From Armatimonadota bacterium (lineage in GTDB: Bacteria; Armatimonadota; Armatimonadia; Armatimonadales; Armatimonadaceae): 27,460 nucleotides of DNA. The stretch lies in contig JAURHZ010000006.1 in the NCBI GenBank assembly GCA_030833025.1, positions 1-27,460 on the forward strand, given 5' to 3'. The position numbers and the translations under genes were made by a program. Every line of letters starts with the position of its first letter. Position 1 is the stretch's first letter. Below, one piece after another: positions 16,234-23,152 of this stretch. Below the pieces are notes generated by a model, which was given only the letters and a program-made list of their open reading frames with translations, searched no databases and had not been told where the DNA came from.

Positions 16234-17340
16234 ATGGATCAGGAGCAGTATAGTCGTACCGGCGCAAGCACCCCGATGTTGCTGGCATTTGTCAGTAATG
16301 TGTTCCACATTTGCATCATTGTGTTTGGCCTCTCCACCGCATACCTGTTGTACGGCGTGTTTTTTGGACTAGGTGATTTTTCATCCTGGGATCGCGCGCG
16401 TCAGGTAACGATGATGGGGAATATTAACCTCGCTGGCAACGTGATGCTTGCTGCGGCGGTTATAGGGTCCATATGCTCCTTGGTCCTATTCTGGTTTGAG
16501 GAAACCGCCGGTTACTTAATGGCCCTTCTGGCTGGCGCGTTTTACTTTGGTGTACCGATGGCATTTGCAAGCATGGGTGGAGAACCCTCGGTTGCGGTGC
16601 GGATGACGGTAGCCAGATTTCCTGTTGCTGCACTCGCACCAGCATTGATTGCTATCATACTCGTTGTACGTGACCTGATCGTACGGCTTGTTCGCTCGCT
16701 TGAACGACAAAGTAAAGTGGCATCTGACCTGCAGTTTGGCAACGATGCAAAACGTGAGGATCGCCCGGTCCGGATGTCCTTAATTGGCAAGTGCTGGGAA
16801 GGGGCTTATTGCCGAGACTACATACGGACACACTGCCCAATCTTCAAGGCCAAAGATACATGCTGGCAGCGTCGACGTGGCTGCTATTGTGATGAGGAAA
16901 TCGTAAACACCGCGACCAAGAAATCCCGCGGGACCGTCCTAGAGATGGCCCCTAACGAAGCTCAAAACTACGCAAACAGTACGCCGAAAAAGGTTGTCTT
17001 TCTCTCTGATGCGCAAAAAGTTGAGCGATGTAGAAACTGCATTATCTATAACGAACATCAGCGCGAGAAGTACAAAATTCTCTTGCCGGTAGTGATGATT
17101 CTTTCTGTGCTGTTGTGTGCATTCCTTGGATACGAGATGCGTGATTCCGTTGGTAATGCAATGAACACCATCGAAATGACGGTGCGACGGTTTGCCTTTA
17201 CAGGCGATCCGACGACAGCAATCAAGGTCGCAAAGCCAAATGAAACGGCAATCTGGGCATTTGTGTTGGCTGGTTCCATTATGGTGATTGCGAAAATCAT
17301 CCATGTGCTGGAATGGGCAATTTTTGAGAAGAAGTGGTAA
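16234..17340 (+). CDS. Polytopic membrane protein with eight-cysteine soluble domain, unknown function
   Basis: The protein has 368 residues, with AGGAAG overlapping the efp stop as ribosome site. I count four N-terminal membrane segments (~17-45, 65-88, 92-113, 130-150), a soluble domain (~152-281) and two further segments (~282-300 and 340-362, the second ending at EWAIFEKKW). The soluble domain holds cysteines at 187, 193, 201, 210, 217, 219, 266 and 269, with His200 and His275 nearby. C217-Y-C219 and C266-R-N-C269 look like metal or Fe-S ligands, or they could form disulfides if periplasmic; topology prediction is not decisive. No known family is recognised. It sits between efp and the accB-like gene, 2 nt from the latter, so it is certainly in the same transcript. 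Confidence 0.75.
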   Translation: MDQEQYSRTGASTPMLLAFVSNVFHICIIVFGLSTAYLLYGVFFGLGDFSSWDRARQVTMMGNINLAGNVMLAAAVIGSICSLVLFWFEETAGYLMALLAGAFYFGVPMAFASMGGEPSVAVRMTVARFPVAALAPALIAIILVVRDLIVRLVRSLERQSKVASDLQFGNDAKREDRPVRMSLIGKCWEGAYCRDYIRTHCPIFKAKDTCWQRRRGCYCDEEIVNTATKKSRGTVLEMAPNEAQNYANSTPKKVVFLSDAQKVERCRNCIIYNEHQREKYKILLPVVMILSVLLCAFLGYEMRDSVGNAMNTIEMTVRRFAFTGDPTTAIKVAKPNETAIWAFVLAGSIMVIAKIIHVLEWAIFEKKW

Positions 17341-17342
17341 CG

Positions 17343-17753
17343 ATGGACACAAGTTTGATAGAAGCCTACGCAAGTGCGATGACCTCGCAGCCACAAATGA
17401 CAGAGCTAGAAATCATCGCGGATGGTATCCATGTTCGTCTGCGTAGAACGATTGCTGTTTCCGATGCTGGTTCAATAGACGTTGCCGATGGTAATACGCA
17501 AGAGTCTGTACTGGATGCGAAATTTCAAGTTACCGCGCAGAGTGTTGGCGTATTCGTACCGGCTGAGCCAGCTTTCGAGGTTGGCGATATTGTTGACGGT
17601 AAGCGATCATTGGGTGCTATTGATACGGTTGGAATTACAAATGCCATCGTGTCTCCTGTAACCGGTATCGTTTCGGCGGTTCACGTGGTTTACGGTCAAC
17701 CTGTCGAATACGGCCAGGTTCTATTCGACCTTACGGAAAGTAAGTCAAGTTGA
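17343..17753 (+). CDS. AccB-like (BCCP-fold) protein lacking the biotin-accepting lysine
   Basis: The protein has 136 residues from ATG 17343 (a GTG at 17334 overlapping the previous gene is an unlikely alternative). Layout is that of AccB: an N-terminal helix and strand segment (LIEAYASAM, MTELEIIADGIHVRLRR), a variable linker (~40-62), and a C-terminal biotinyl/lipoyl barrel (VGVFVPAEPAFEVGDIVDG, VSPVTGIVSAVHVVYGQPVEYGQVLFDL). GQPVEYGQxLF and the VGD turn are near-perfect BCCP matches. At the hairpin where BCCPs read E-A-M-K-L, this protein reads D94-T-V-G97-I98: the biotinyl lysine is glycine (codon GGA, 17631-17633). K87 lies in a different turn and cannot substitute. It therefore cannot act as an ordinary carboxyl carrier; a structural or regulatory partner of biotin carboxylase, or relic, is inferred. 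Its stop overlaps the next start. Confidence 0.85.
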   Translation: MDTSLIEAYASAMTSQPQMTELEIIADGIHVRLRRTIAVSDAGSIDVADGNTQESVLDAKFQVTAQSVGVFVPAEPAFEVGDIVDGKRSLGAIDTVGITNAIVSPVTGIVSAVHVVYGQPVEYGQVLFDLTESKSS

Positions 17754-18118
17754 GGCGCGGCTTTACGCTTGTAGGAACCCTCATCACTATTGCCATCATT
17801 GCAGTTCTCGCCGTATTCGTCGTGCGATATGTGTCTGGAGGTGGAGGAGTCGATGCTGGCGGTCGTAAAGTTCCTACACCGACGCAAAGAGCCCGTATCA
17901 CTGCAGGCAATGAGTACATCTCGCAGATTCAGCAAGCCATCACGATGTATAAAATCGACCATGATGACCAGCTGCCACCTACGCTAAGTGACTTGAAGCC
18001 GTACGGGGTGACCGATCAGATGATTGTTGACCCAAACACAAAAGCACCCCTGTCTTATGATCCTGCAACTGGCATCGTTAGCCAAACTGCTGGTTACACA
18101 TCCACCACAACCCCTTGA
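17750..18118 (+). CDS. Type IV pilin-like / pseudopilin-like protein
   Basis: The protein has 122 residues. The start is TTG 17750, overlapping the previous stop (TTGA), with GGAAAG 9 nt upstream; no ATG is available. The N-terminus is a class III prepilin signal: a very short basic leader (MRRG) with a G|F processing site, then a hydrophobic helix (FTLVGTLITIAIIAVLAVFVV). The residue normally glutamate at +5 of the mature pilin is glycine (F-T-L-V-G). The C-terminal part (EYISQIQQAITMYKIDHDDQ, then LPPTLSDLKPYG) resembles GspG-type major pseudopilins, where a helix leads into a small beta sheet. No other pilus or type II secretion gene is nearby. Lying between accB-like and accC is unexpected and its partner machinery is unknown. 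Confidence 0.8.
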   Translation: MRRGFTLVGTLITIAIIAVLAVFVVRYVSGGGGVDAGGRKVPTPTQRARITAGNEYISQIQQAITMYKIDHDDQLPPTLSDLKPYGVTDQMIVDPNTKAPLSYDPATGIVSQTAGYTSTTTP

Positions 18119-18137
18119 CGGAGATTGACGTACACCG

Positions 18138-19493
18138 ATGTTTAAGAAAGTTCTAATTGCCAATCGTGGCGAAATTGCCGTGCGTGTTATAAGGGCCTGT
18201 CGGGAACTAGGTGTGGCAACGGTTGCGATTCATTCCGATGCAGATGCTGACTCACTTCATGTCCGGTTAGCCGATGAAGCTGTTTGTGTGGGGCCATCGG
18301 CCAGCAAAGACTCATACCTGAATATCCCAAATATCGTTGCAGCGGCACGTAATACCGGAGCTGATGCCGTTCATCCCGGATACGGCTTTCTGTCAGAAGT
18401 TGCCAGCTTTGCCGAAATTTGCAATGCAATTGGTGTGAAATTTATTGGTCCGCCCGTTTCTGCTATCGAACAAATGGGCGATAAGGCAACGGCTAGAGAA
18501 ACCGCCCTTGCCGCTGGAGTGCCAACAGTTCCCGGGTCGGATGGATTACTGACATCCGATGAAGATGCACGCCGCATCGCGGGTGCCATCGGGTATCCAG
18601 TTGTGGTAAAGGCAACCGCCGGCGGTGGGGGACGCGGAATTCGCGTGGCTTGGTCGGAAGAAGAGCTCCTCAAAGTTCTAAAGGTCGCACAGGCCGAGGC
18701 TGAAGCCGCATTCGGTAATGCAGGGGTTTACTTGGAAAAGTACATCACTGACATGCGCCACATTGAACTGCAAATTCTTGCCGACGAGCATGGAAATGTA
18801 ATCCACCTTGGCGAACGCGAGTGCACTGTCCAAACCGTACGCCACCAGAAGGTTGTTGAGGAAGCACCGAGCGTGTCACTGACGCCTGAGCTTCGATCCG
18901 CGATGGGTGAAGCTGCAGTACGGGCTGCAAAAGCAGTTGGATATGCAAATGCGGGAACCGTTGAATTTATTTACACGCCATCCGGTGACTTCTACTTCAT
19001 GGAAATGAACACCCGCATTCAAGTTGAACACCCAGTTACCGAAGCGGTCACGGGTATCGATCTTGTCAAGTGGCAGATTCGTATCGCTGCAGGGGAGACA
19101 CTAAACATCGCTCAAAGTGATGTTAACTGGCTTGGTCATTCGATCGAATGTCGTGTTACTGCACAAAACCCTGCTAAGGGATTCGCACCAAGTGCCGGAA
19201 AAATGTCATCGTTCATCATGCCTGGAGGTTTGGGAATCCGCGTTGACTCACAATGTTATTCCGGATATACGGTTCCACCATACTATGACTCAAACCTCGC
19301 CAAACTGATTGTCTGGGCACCATCACGCGAAGAAGCAATCACGAGAATGGAATGCGCTTTGTCAGAAGTAAACGTCGATGGTCTTCCGACGAATGTATCG
19401 TTCCTGAAGACCATTCTCGCAGATGAGCGCTATCGCTCCAATGCAATCTCGACGAAATTCCTTCCGACACTGATGGACGAGCTGGGGCTATAA
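18138..19493 (+). CDS. accC: Biotin carboxylase (acetyl-CoA carboxylase subunit A), divergent
   Basis: The protein has 451 residues, standard AccC length. The N-terminal biotin-carboxylase domain (KKVLIANRGEIAVRVIRAC), the ATP-grasp lid (VVKATAGGGGRGIRV) and the C-terminal domain (SGYTVPPYYDSNLAKLI) are all present. Key residues found are the Lys of GDKATAR, the Lys of VVKAT, His in MRHIELQ, E/N/R/E in EMNTRIQVEHPVTE, and His236/Lys238 of RHQK. Two departures stand out: the usually invariant QRRHQK is Q232-T-V-R-H-Q-K238, one residue longer, and the CRxxAEDP motif reads CRVTAQNP. AccC carboxylates biotin on BCCP using ATP and bicarbonate for malonyl-CoA synthesis. GGAGAT lies 12 nt upstream. 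Its immediate partner in the operon, the AccB-like protein, has no biotin site. Confidence 0.9.
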   Translation: MFKKVLIANRGEIAVRVIRACRELGVATVAIHSDADADSLHVRLADEAVCVGPSASKDSYLNIPNIVAAARNTGADAVHPGYGFLSEVASFAEICNAIGVKFIGPPVSAIEQMGDKATARETALAAGVPTVPGSDGLLTSDEDARRIAGAIGYPVVVKATAGGGGRGIRVAWSEEELLKVLKVAQAEAEAAFGNAGVYLEKYITDMRHIELQILADEHGNVIHLGERECTVQTVRHQKVVEEAPSVSLTPELRSAMGEAAVRAAKAVGYANAGTVEFIYTPSGDFYFMEMNTRIQVEHPVTEAVTGIDLVKWQIRIAAGETLNIAQSDVNWLGHSIECRVTAQNPAKGFAPSAGKMSSFIMPGGLGIRVDSQCYSGYTVPPYYDSNLAKLIVWAPSREEAITRMECALSEVNVDGLPTNVSFLKTILADERYRSNAISTKFLPTLMDELGL

Positions 19494-19496
19494 GGG

Positions 19497-20000
19497 ATGT
19501 CTGTTAATATTTCTGACTTAGAAGAACATTTCCTCAAAAGCATTGAATCTAATGCCCGCCTGACGGATGACCAGCTTGCTACGATGCTTGGCTGTGATGT
19601 TTCTACCGTTGTTGAAACGCGAGGACGTCTGGAATCACTCGGAGTAATTGCTGGTTATCGCACCCGGATTAAGTGGGAAACTGTCACATCGCCTCCAGTT
19701 GAAAGCTTTATTGATTTGGCTGTGCAGCCTGAGCGTGGCTACGGTTATGACCGTATCGCTGATCGTATCAAGCAGTTTCCCGAAGTTGTGAGCGTGCACC
19801 TTGTGACCGGTTCGCAAGATCTTCGGGTTGTTGTGCGAGGTCAGACGATGCAAGATGTGGCCAGCTTTGTAGCCGAACGCCTTGCAACAATCGATGGTGT
19901 GCGAGGCACGGCAACCCGGTTTGTGTTGAAGTGCTATAAGCAAGAAGGCGATGCATTCGCTCGACCCGGAAATGATGAACGCTTGGCGGTAACACCGTGA
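19497..20000 (+). CDS. Lrp/AsnC family transcriptional regulator
   Basis: The protein has 167 residues, the family's usual size. The N-terminal winged helix-turn-helix (LEEHFLKSIESNARLTDDQLAT in pieces, MLGCDVSTVVETRGRLESLGVIAGYRTRI) and the C-terminal RAM effector domain (ESFIDLAVQPERGYGYDRIADRI, FPEVVSVHLVTGSQDLRVVVRG) are both clear. Such proteins sense amino acids or related metabolites and control nearby metabolic genes. It starts 3 nt after accC and its stop overlaps the aminotransferase start (GTGA), an arrangement seen in many bacteria where an Lrp-type gene is paired with an aminotransferase, so the aminotransferase substrate may be the effector; that is inference. Confidence 0.9.
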   Translation: MSVNISDLEEHFLKSIESNARLTDDQLATMLGCDVSTVVETRGRLESLGVIAGYRTRIKWETVTSPPVESFIDLAVQPERGYGYDRIADRIKQFPEVVSVHLVTGSQDLRVVVRGQTMQDVASFVAERLATIDGVRGTATRFVLKCYKQEGDAFARPGNDERLAVTP

Positions 20001-21154
20001 AAAGCCTTTCCACCACAGTCGCAAACCTTCCTGCATCCGGTATCCGTAAGTTCTTTGACCTCGTGGCTGAAATGGATGATGTCATCTCCCTTGGTGTTGG
20101 TGAACCGGATTTTGTCACACCGTGGAGAGTCCGCGAAGCGGCCATTCATAGTCTGGAACAAGGACGGACAACGTATACAAGTAACTATGGACTGCTAGAA
20201 CTCCGCGATGCCATTACCCAGCTCATCTCAAGTAGATACGGCGTTCAGTATAACCATCGGAATGAAGTTCTCGTCACAGTTGGGGTTTCTGAAGGCCTAG
20301 ATGCAGCATTCAGGGCCATCTTAAACCCTGGTGATGAGGTGCTTGTTCCAGAGCCGTGCTATGTTTCGTATGCTCCCTGTGTGATGTTCGCGGGAGGTAT
20401 TCCGGTTCCGGTGCCAACGAGTGCCGCGGATGGTTTCAAAGTACGTGCGGATAGACTTTCTGCGTACATCACTCCAAAAACAAAGGCTATACTGCTCAGC
20501 TATCCAACAAACCCTACGGGTGCGGTGATGGGCCGGCAAGAGCTTCAGGATGTTGTCGACGTTGCTTGTGCGAATGACCTCTATATACTTACAGATGAGA
20601 TCTACGACCGACTGTCCTACGATGCTCCACATGTCTGTGTAGCATCACTTTCTGGAGCGAGAGAACGCACAATCCTCCTAAACGGCTTCAGCAAAGCGTA
20701 CGCAATGACAGGTTGGCGTATTGGTTATGTCTGCGCGCCAGCGCCAATCGTTGAAGCGATGATGAAAATCCATCAATACACAATGCTTTGTGCGCCGATT
20801 ACATCGCAAATTGCCGCCCTCGAAGCCATTCGAAACGGTGAGCGCGATGTCGCCGATATGGTAGATGACTACGATCGGCGAAGGCGGATGTTTGTGGCGG
20901 GGCTAAACCGTGTTGGTGTCCCTTGTGAACTACCCGGTGGTGCCTTCTATGCATTCCCTAACATCGAGCATACAGGACTTGATGCATCGACATTTGCTGA
21001 ACGACTCCTACACCAGGAACGGGTTCTTGTCGTTCCCGGTGATGTCTTTGGTCCGGGAGGAACCGGTCATGTCCGATGCTGTTACGCAACGGCACCAAAG
21101 CTGCTTGAAGAAGCGATTGTGCGAATTGGTCGGTTTGTTGAAACGCTAGGTTAA
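19997..21154 (+). CDS. Class I/II pyridoxal-phosphate aminotransferase
   Basis: The protein has 385 residues, with GTG start 19997 overlapping the upstream stop by 4 bp. The fold-type I landmarks are present: LGVGEPDFVTP and TYTSNYGLLELRDAI at the N-terminus, LLSYPTNPTGAV, the cofactor Asp200 in LTDEIYD, and the Schiff-base Lys233 in LNGFSKAYAMTGWRIGY. The C-terminus holds the substrate-carboxylate Arg in GHVRCCYA. It transfers amino groups between amino and 2-oxo acids, using aspartate, alanine or aromatic substrates; sequence alone does not choose. Closest in pattern to PatA/AspC-type (family I-gamma) enzymes. Last gene of the array; no terminator is visible before the convergent ABC-F gene. 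Confidence 0.92.
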   Translation: MKSLSTTVANLPASGIRKFFDLVAEMDDVISLGVGEPDFVTPWRVREAAIHSLEQGRTTYTSNYGLLELRDAITQLISSRYGVQYNHRNEVLVTVGVSEGLDAAFRAILNPGDEVLVPEPCYVSYAPCVMFAGGIPVPVPTSAADGFKVRADRLSAYITPKTKAILLSYPTNPTGAVMGRQELQDVVDVACANDLYILTDEIYDRLSYDAPHVCVASLSGARERTILLNGFSKAYAMTGWRIGYVCAPAPIVEAMMKIHQYTMLCAPITSQIAALEAIRNGERDVADMVDDYDRRRRMFVAGLNRVGVPCELPGGAFYAFPNIEHTGLDASTFAERLLHQERVLVVPGDVFGPGGTGHVRCCYATAPKLLEEAIVRIGRFVETLG

Positions 21155-21198
21155 TCGTAGTACGGGCCGCCAGACTGTGTCATCATTTTCGTAACGAT

Positions 21199-23088
21199 TT
21201 AGGCCAGTGCATCGATCTGTCCTGCAAGCGACTCCCACTCTGACATCAGCTGCTCCAGCTGTAGACCCGTCTCTTCATATAACCTTGCATCCGCAATTGC
21301 CGCGTCTGGAGAAACGGGTGCAGACAGGCGATGTTCGATACCTGAAATTTCCGCTTCAGTTTCGGCGATTTTGGTTTCCACTGCTTCCAGGCGAGTTTGT
21401 AACTTGCGCTTGTCACGACTACGTTGCAATGCGCTAGGAGCGTTTTGCGTTTGCGTTTGCTCTGCCACTTTTTTTCTTGACGGCTGGGCATCGGCGGCGG
21501 ACATCGCCTCTCGCCACGCGGAATATGGCATGTCATAGAGAGTCACGTTTCCCGTGCCATCAAAGTAGAGCGTTTTGTTCGTGGTTTCATCCAACAAGCT
21601 ACGGTCGTGGCTGACAACAAGCAATGTACCGGCAAAGCGTGACAGCGTCTGGGCAAGTGCATCACATGAAAAGACATCCAAGTGGTTGGTCGGTTCGTCC
21701 AGTATGAGGAGATTGGCAGGGGACAATACCATCAGGGACATCGCAAGCTTTGCACGCTCGCCACCGGACAGACCCGAAACGGGCTTGAATACATCTTCAC
21801 CTGTAAAGAGGAACTTCGCCAAATGGGTGCGACATTCGGCAATCGTGAGACCGGCGCGGTCATAAAATGCATCAAGTAGGGATTCCTCATCCCCAAAGTC
21901 ATCCTGTTCTTGCTTGTGATGTGCTACTTTGACACCATGTCCGGTTCGAATATGACCTGAGTCAATCGCATCCTCACCCATTAGCATATTAATCAGCGTT
22001 GTTTTGCCTGCACCATTGGGGCCAACCACGCCTACACGGTCACCACGACGTAGCGTAAAACTTGCATTTCGAACAATGGTCCGATCGCCAAATGCTTTAC
22101 TTAGATTCTGTGCGACGACGACATCCAGGCCACTTCGTCCGGCATCCCCAACCGCCGCACGCATCGTTGCTCCATCGTCCATCGGGCGCTCAATACGCTC
22201 CAAGCGATTCAGGACTTTCTGGCGGCCCATGGCATTGCGGGTGTTCTGACCTGCTTTATTGCGCCGAATATACTCTTCAGTTTTTTGGATATGTGCTTGT
22301 TGCTTTAGGTATTCGTCAAGCTGTTGTTGACGCTCAGCATCCCGTCGACTACGGTATTCGCTGTATGCGCATCCGTAAACCGTGACACGGTGAGCATCAA
22401 CCTCCCACGTTGCTTTTGTGACCCTGTCGAGGAAGCGGCGGTCATGGCTTACGACAAGAACGGCTCCTGGGACTTGAACCAGAAAGTTTTCAAGCCATTC
22501 GATTGCTTTAATGTCTAGGTGGTTTGTTGGTTCATCAAGAATCAGGACTTCTGGGCTCGTCGCGAGCAATCGTGCCATCGCGAGGCGTGTCTTCTCGCCG
22601 CCTGACAGGACTGCTACTGGTTTGTCCCACGTAGATTCCGGGAATCCAAGGGCTTTCAATGAGGCATGAAGTCCATCGACAGCGTAGTGTCCACCAAGAT
22701 ATTGATGGCGGTCCTGAGCTGCTCCCAATGCTTCCGTAAGCTCTTCATCGGTGGGATTTTCCGCAAGCGCTTCTTCAGCCTTACGGAGCTCAAGCTCAGC
22801 GTCTGCGACTGCTGAAAGCGCTACTTCTGCCGCTTGGATCACGGTTTGTGATTCATCGATGGATTGAATCTGTGAGAGATAGCCTATACGAATTCCCTTT
22901 GCAATGTGGATGCTGCCTCCGGCAGGTTGCTCAATCCCGAGAATTGCTTTTAACAGAGTGGTTTTGCCACCTCCATTTCGACCCACAATTCCGATTCGCT
23001 CGCCACGGGCGACCGATAAAGAAACGTTTTCGAGGATCGTATCCGGACCATATTCCATCGTTAGGTCGGAAATAGTAATGAGGCTCAT
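21199..23088 (-). CDS. ABC-F family ATP-binding protein
   Basis: The protein has 629 residues from ATG 23088; the frame is open 13 codons further, but MSLITISDLTMEYG is the usual family start. There are two ABC cassettes: Walker A GRNGGGKT (36-43), signature LSGGEKTRLAMARLL and Walker B LILDEPTNHLD in the first; GPNGAGKT, LSGGERAKLAMSL and LLILDEPTNHLD in the second. The charged ABC-F linker (EYRSRRDAERQQQLDEYLKQ) lies between, and a C-terminal coiled coil (~residues 545-629) resembles Uup and EttA relatives. There are no membrane segments, so it acts on ribosomes rather than in transport, either rescuing stalled translation or protecting against antibiotics. Convergent with the aminotransferase (44-bp gap) and divergent from ppk. 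Confidence 0.9.
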   Translation of the reverse strand: MSLITISDLTMEYGPDTILENVSLSVARGERIGIVGRNGGGKTTLLKAILGIEQPAGGSIHIAKGIRIGYLSQIQSIDESQTVIQAAEVALSAVADAELELRKAEEALAENPTDEELTEALGAAQDRHQYLGGHYAVDGLHASLKALGFPESTWDKPVAVLSGGEKTRLAMARLLATSPEVLILDEPTNHLDIKAIEWLENFLVQVPGAVLVVSHDRRFLDRVTKATWEVDAHRVTVYGCAYSEYRSRRDAERQQQLDEYLKQQAHIQKTEEYIRRNKAGQNTRNAMGRQKVLNRLERIERPMDDGATMRAAVGDAGRSGLDVVVAQNLSKAFGDRTIVRNASFTLRRGDRVGVVGPNGAGKTTLINMLMGEDAIDSGHIRTGHGVKVAHHKQEQDDFGDEESLLDAFYDRAGLTIAECRTHLAKFLFTGEDVFKPVSGLSGGERAKLAMSLMVLSPANLLILDEPTNHLDVFSCDALAQTLSRFAGTLLVVSHDRSLLDETTNKTLYFDGTGNVTLYDMPYSAWREAMSAADAQPSRKKVAEQTQTQNAPSALQRSRDKRKLQTRLEAVETKIAETEAEISGIEHRLSAPVSPDAAIADARLYEETGLQLEQLMSEWESLAGQIDALA

Positions 23089-23098
23089 ATCGACGCAT

Positions 23099-23104
23099 AG
23101 TTTA
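23099..23104 (-). promoter_or_regulatory. Candidate -10 element of the ABC-F gene
   Basis: On the minus strand TAAACT lies 10 nt before the ABC-F ATG at 23088. There is no Shine-Dalgarno sequence, and a transcript from here would have a leader of only about four bases. No -35 is recognised; support is weak. Confidence 0.25.
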
Positions 23105-23138
23105 CCGTTGGAGGCAAGGAACCACACAGTAAAGCCTT

Positions 23139-23147
23139 TGGTACACT
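23139..23147 (+). promoter_or_regulatory. Candidate extended -10 promoter of ppk
   Basis: TGGTACACT is an extended -10 (TGn plus TACACT, four of six consensus bases). It ends 5 nt before ATG 23153 and 11 nt before ATG 23159, so the mRNA would be leaderless or nearly so. No -35 is seen. With the minus-strand element it makes a 64-bp divergent control region. Confidence 0.4.
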
Positions 23148-23152
23148 ACCTT

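Noticed and set aside
17601..17606. K87 of the AccB-like protein as a substitute biotin site
   Set aside because: It lies in the VDGKRSL turn two structural elements before the biotinyl hairpin and lacks the flanking A-M/M residues.
22904..23152. N-terminal extension of ppk by 83 codons
   Set aside because: It is antisense to the start of the ABC-F gene, and PPK1 proteins begin close to the MNRELSWLDFN segment.
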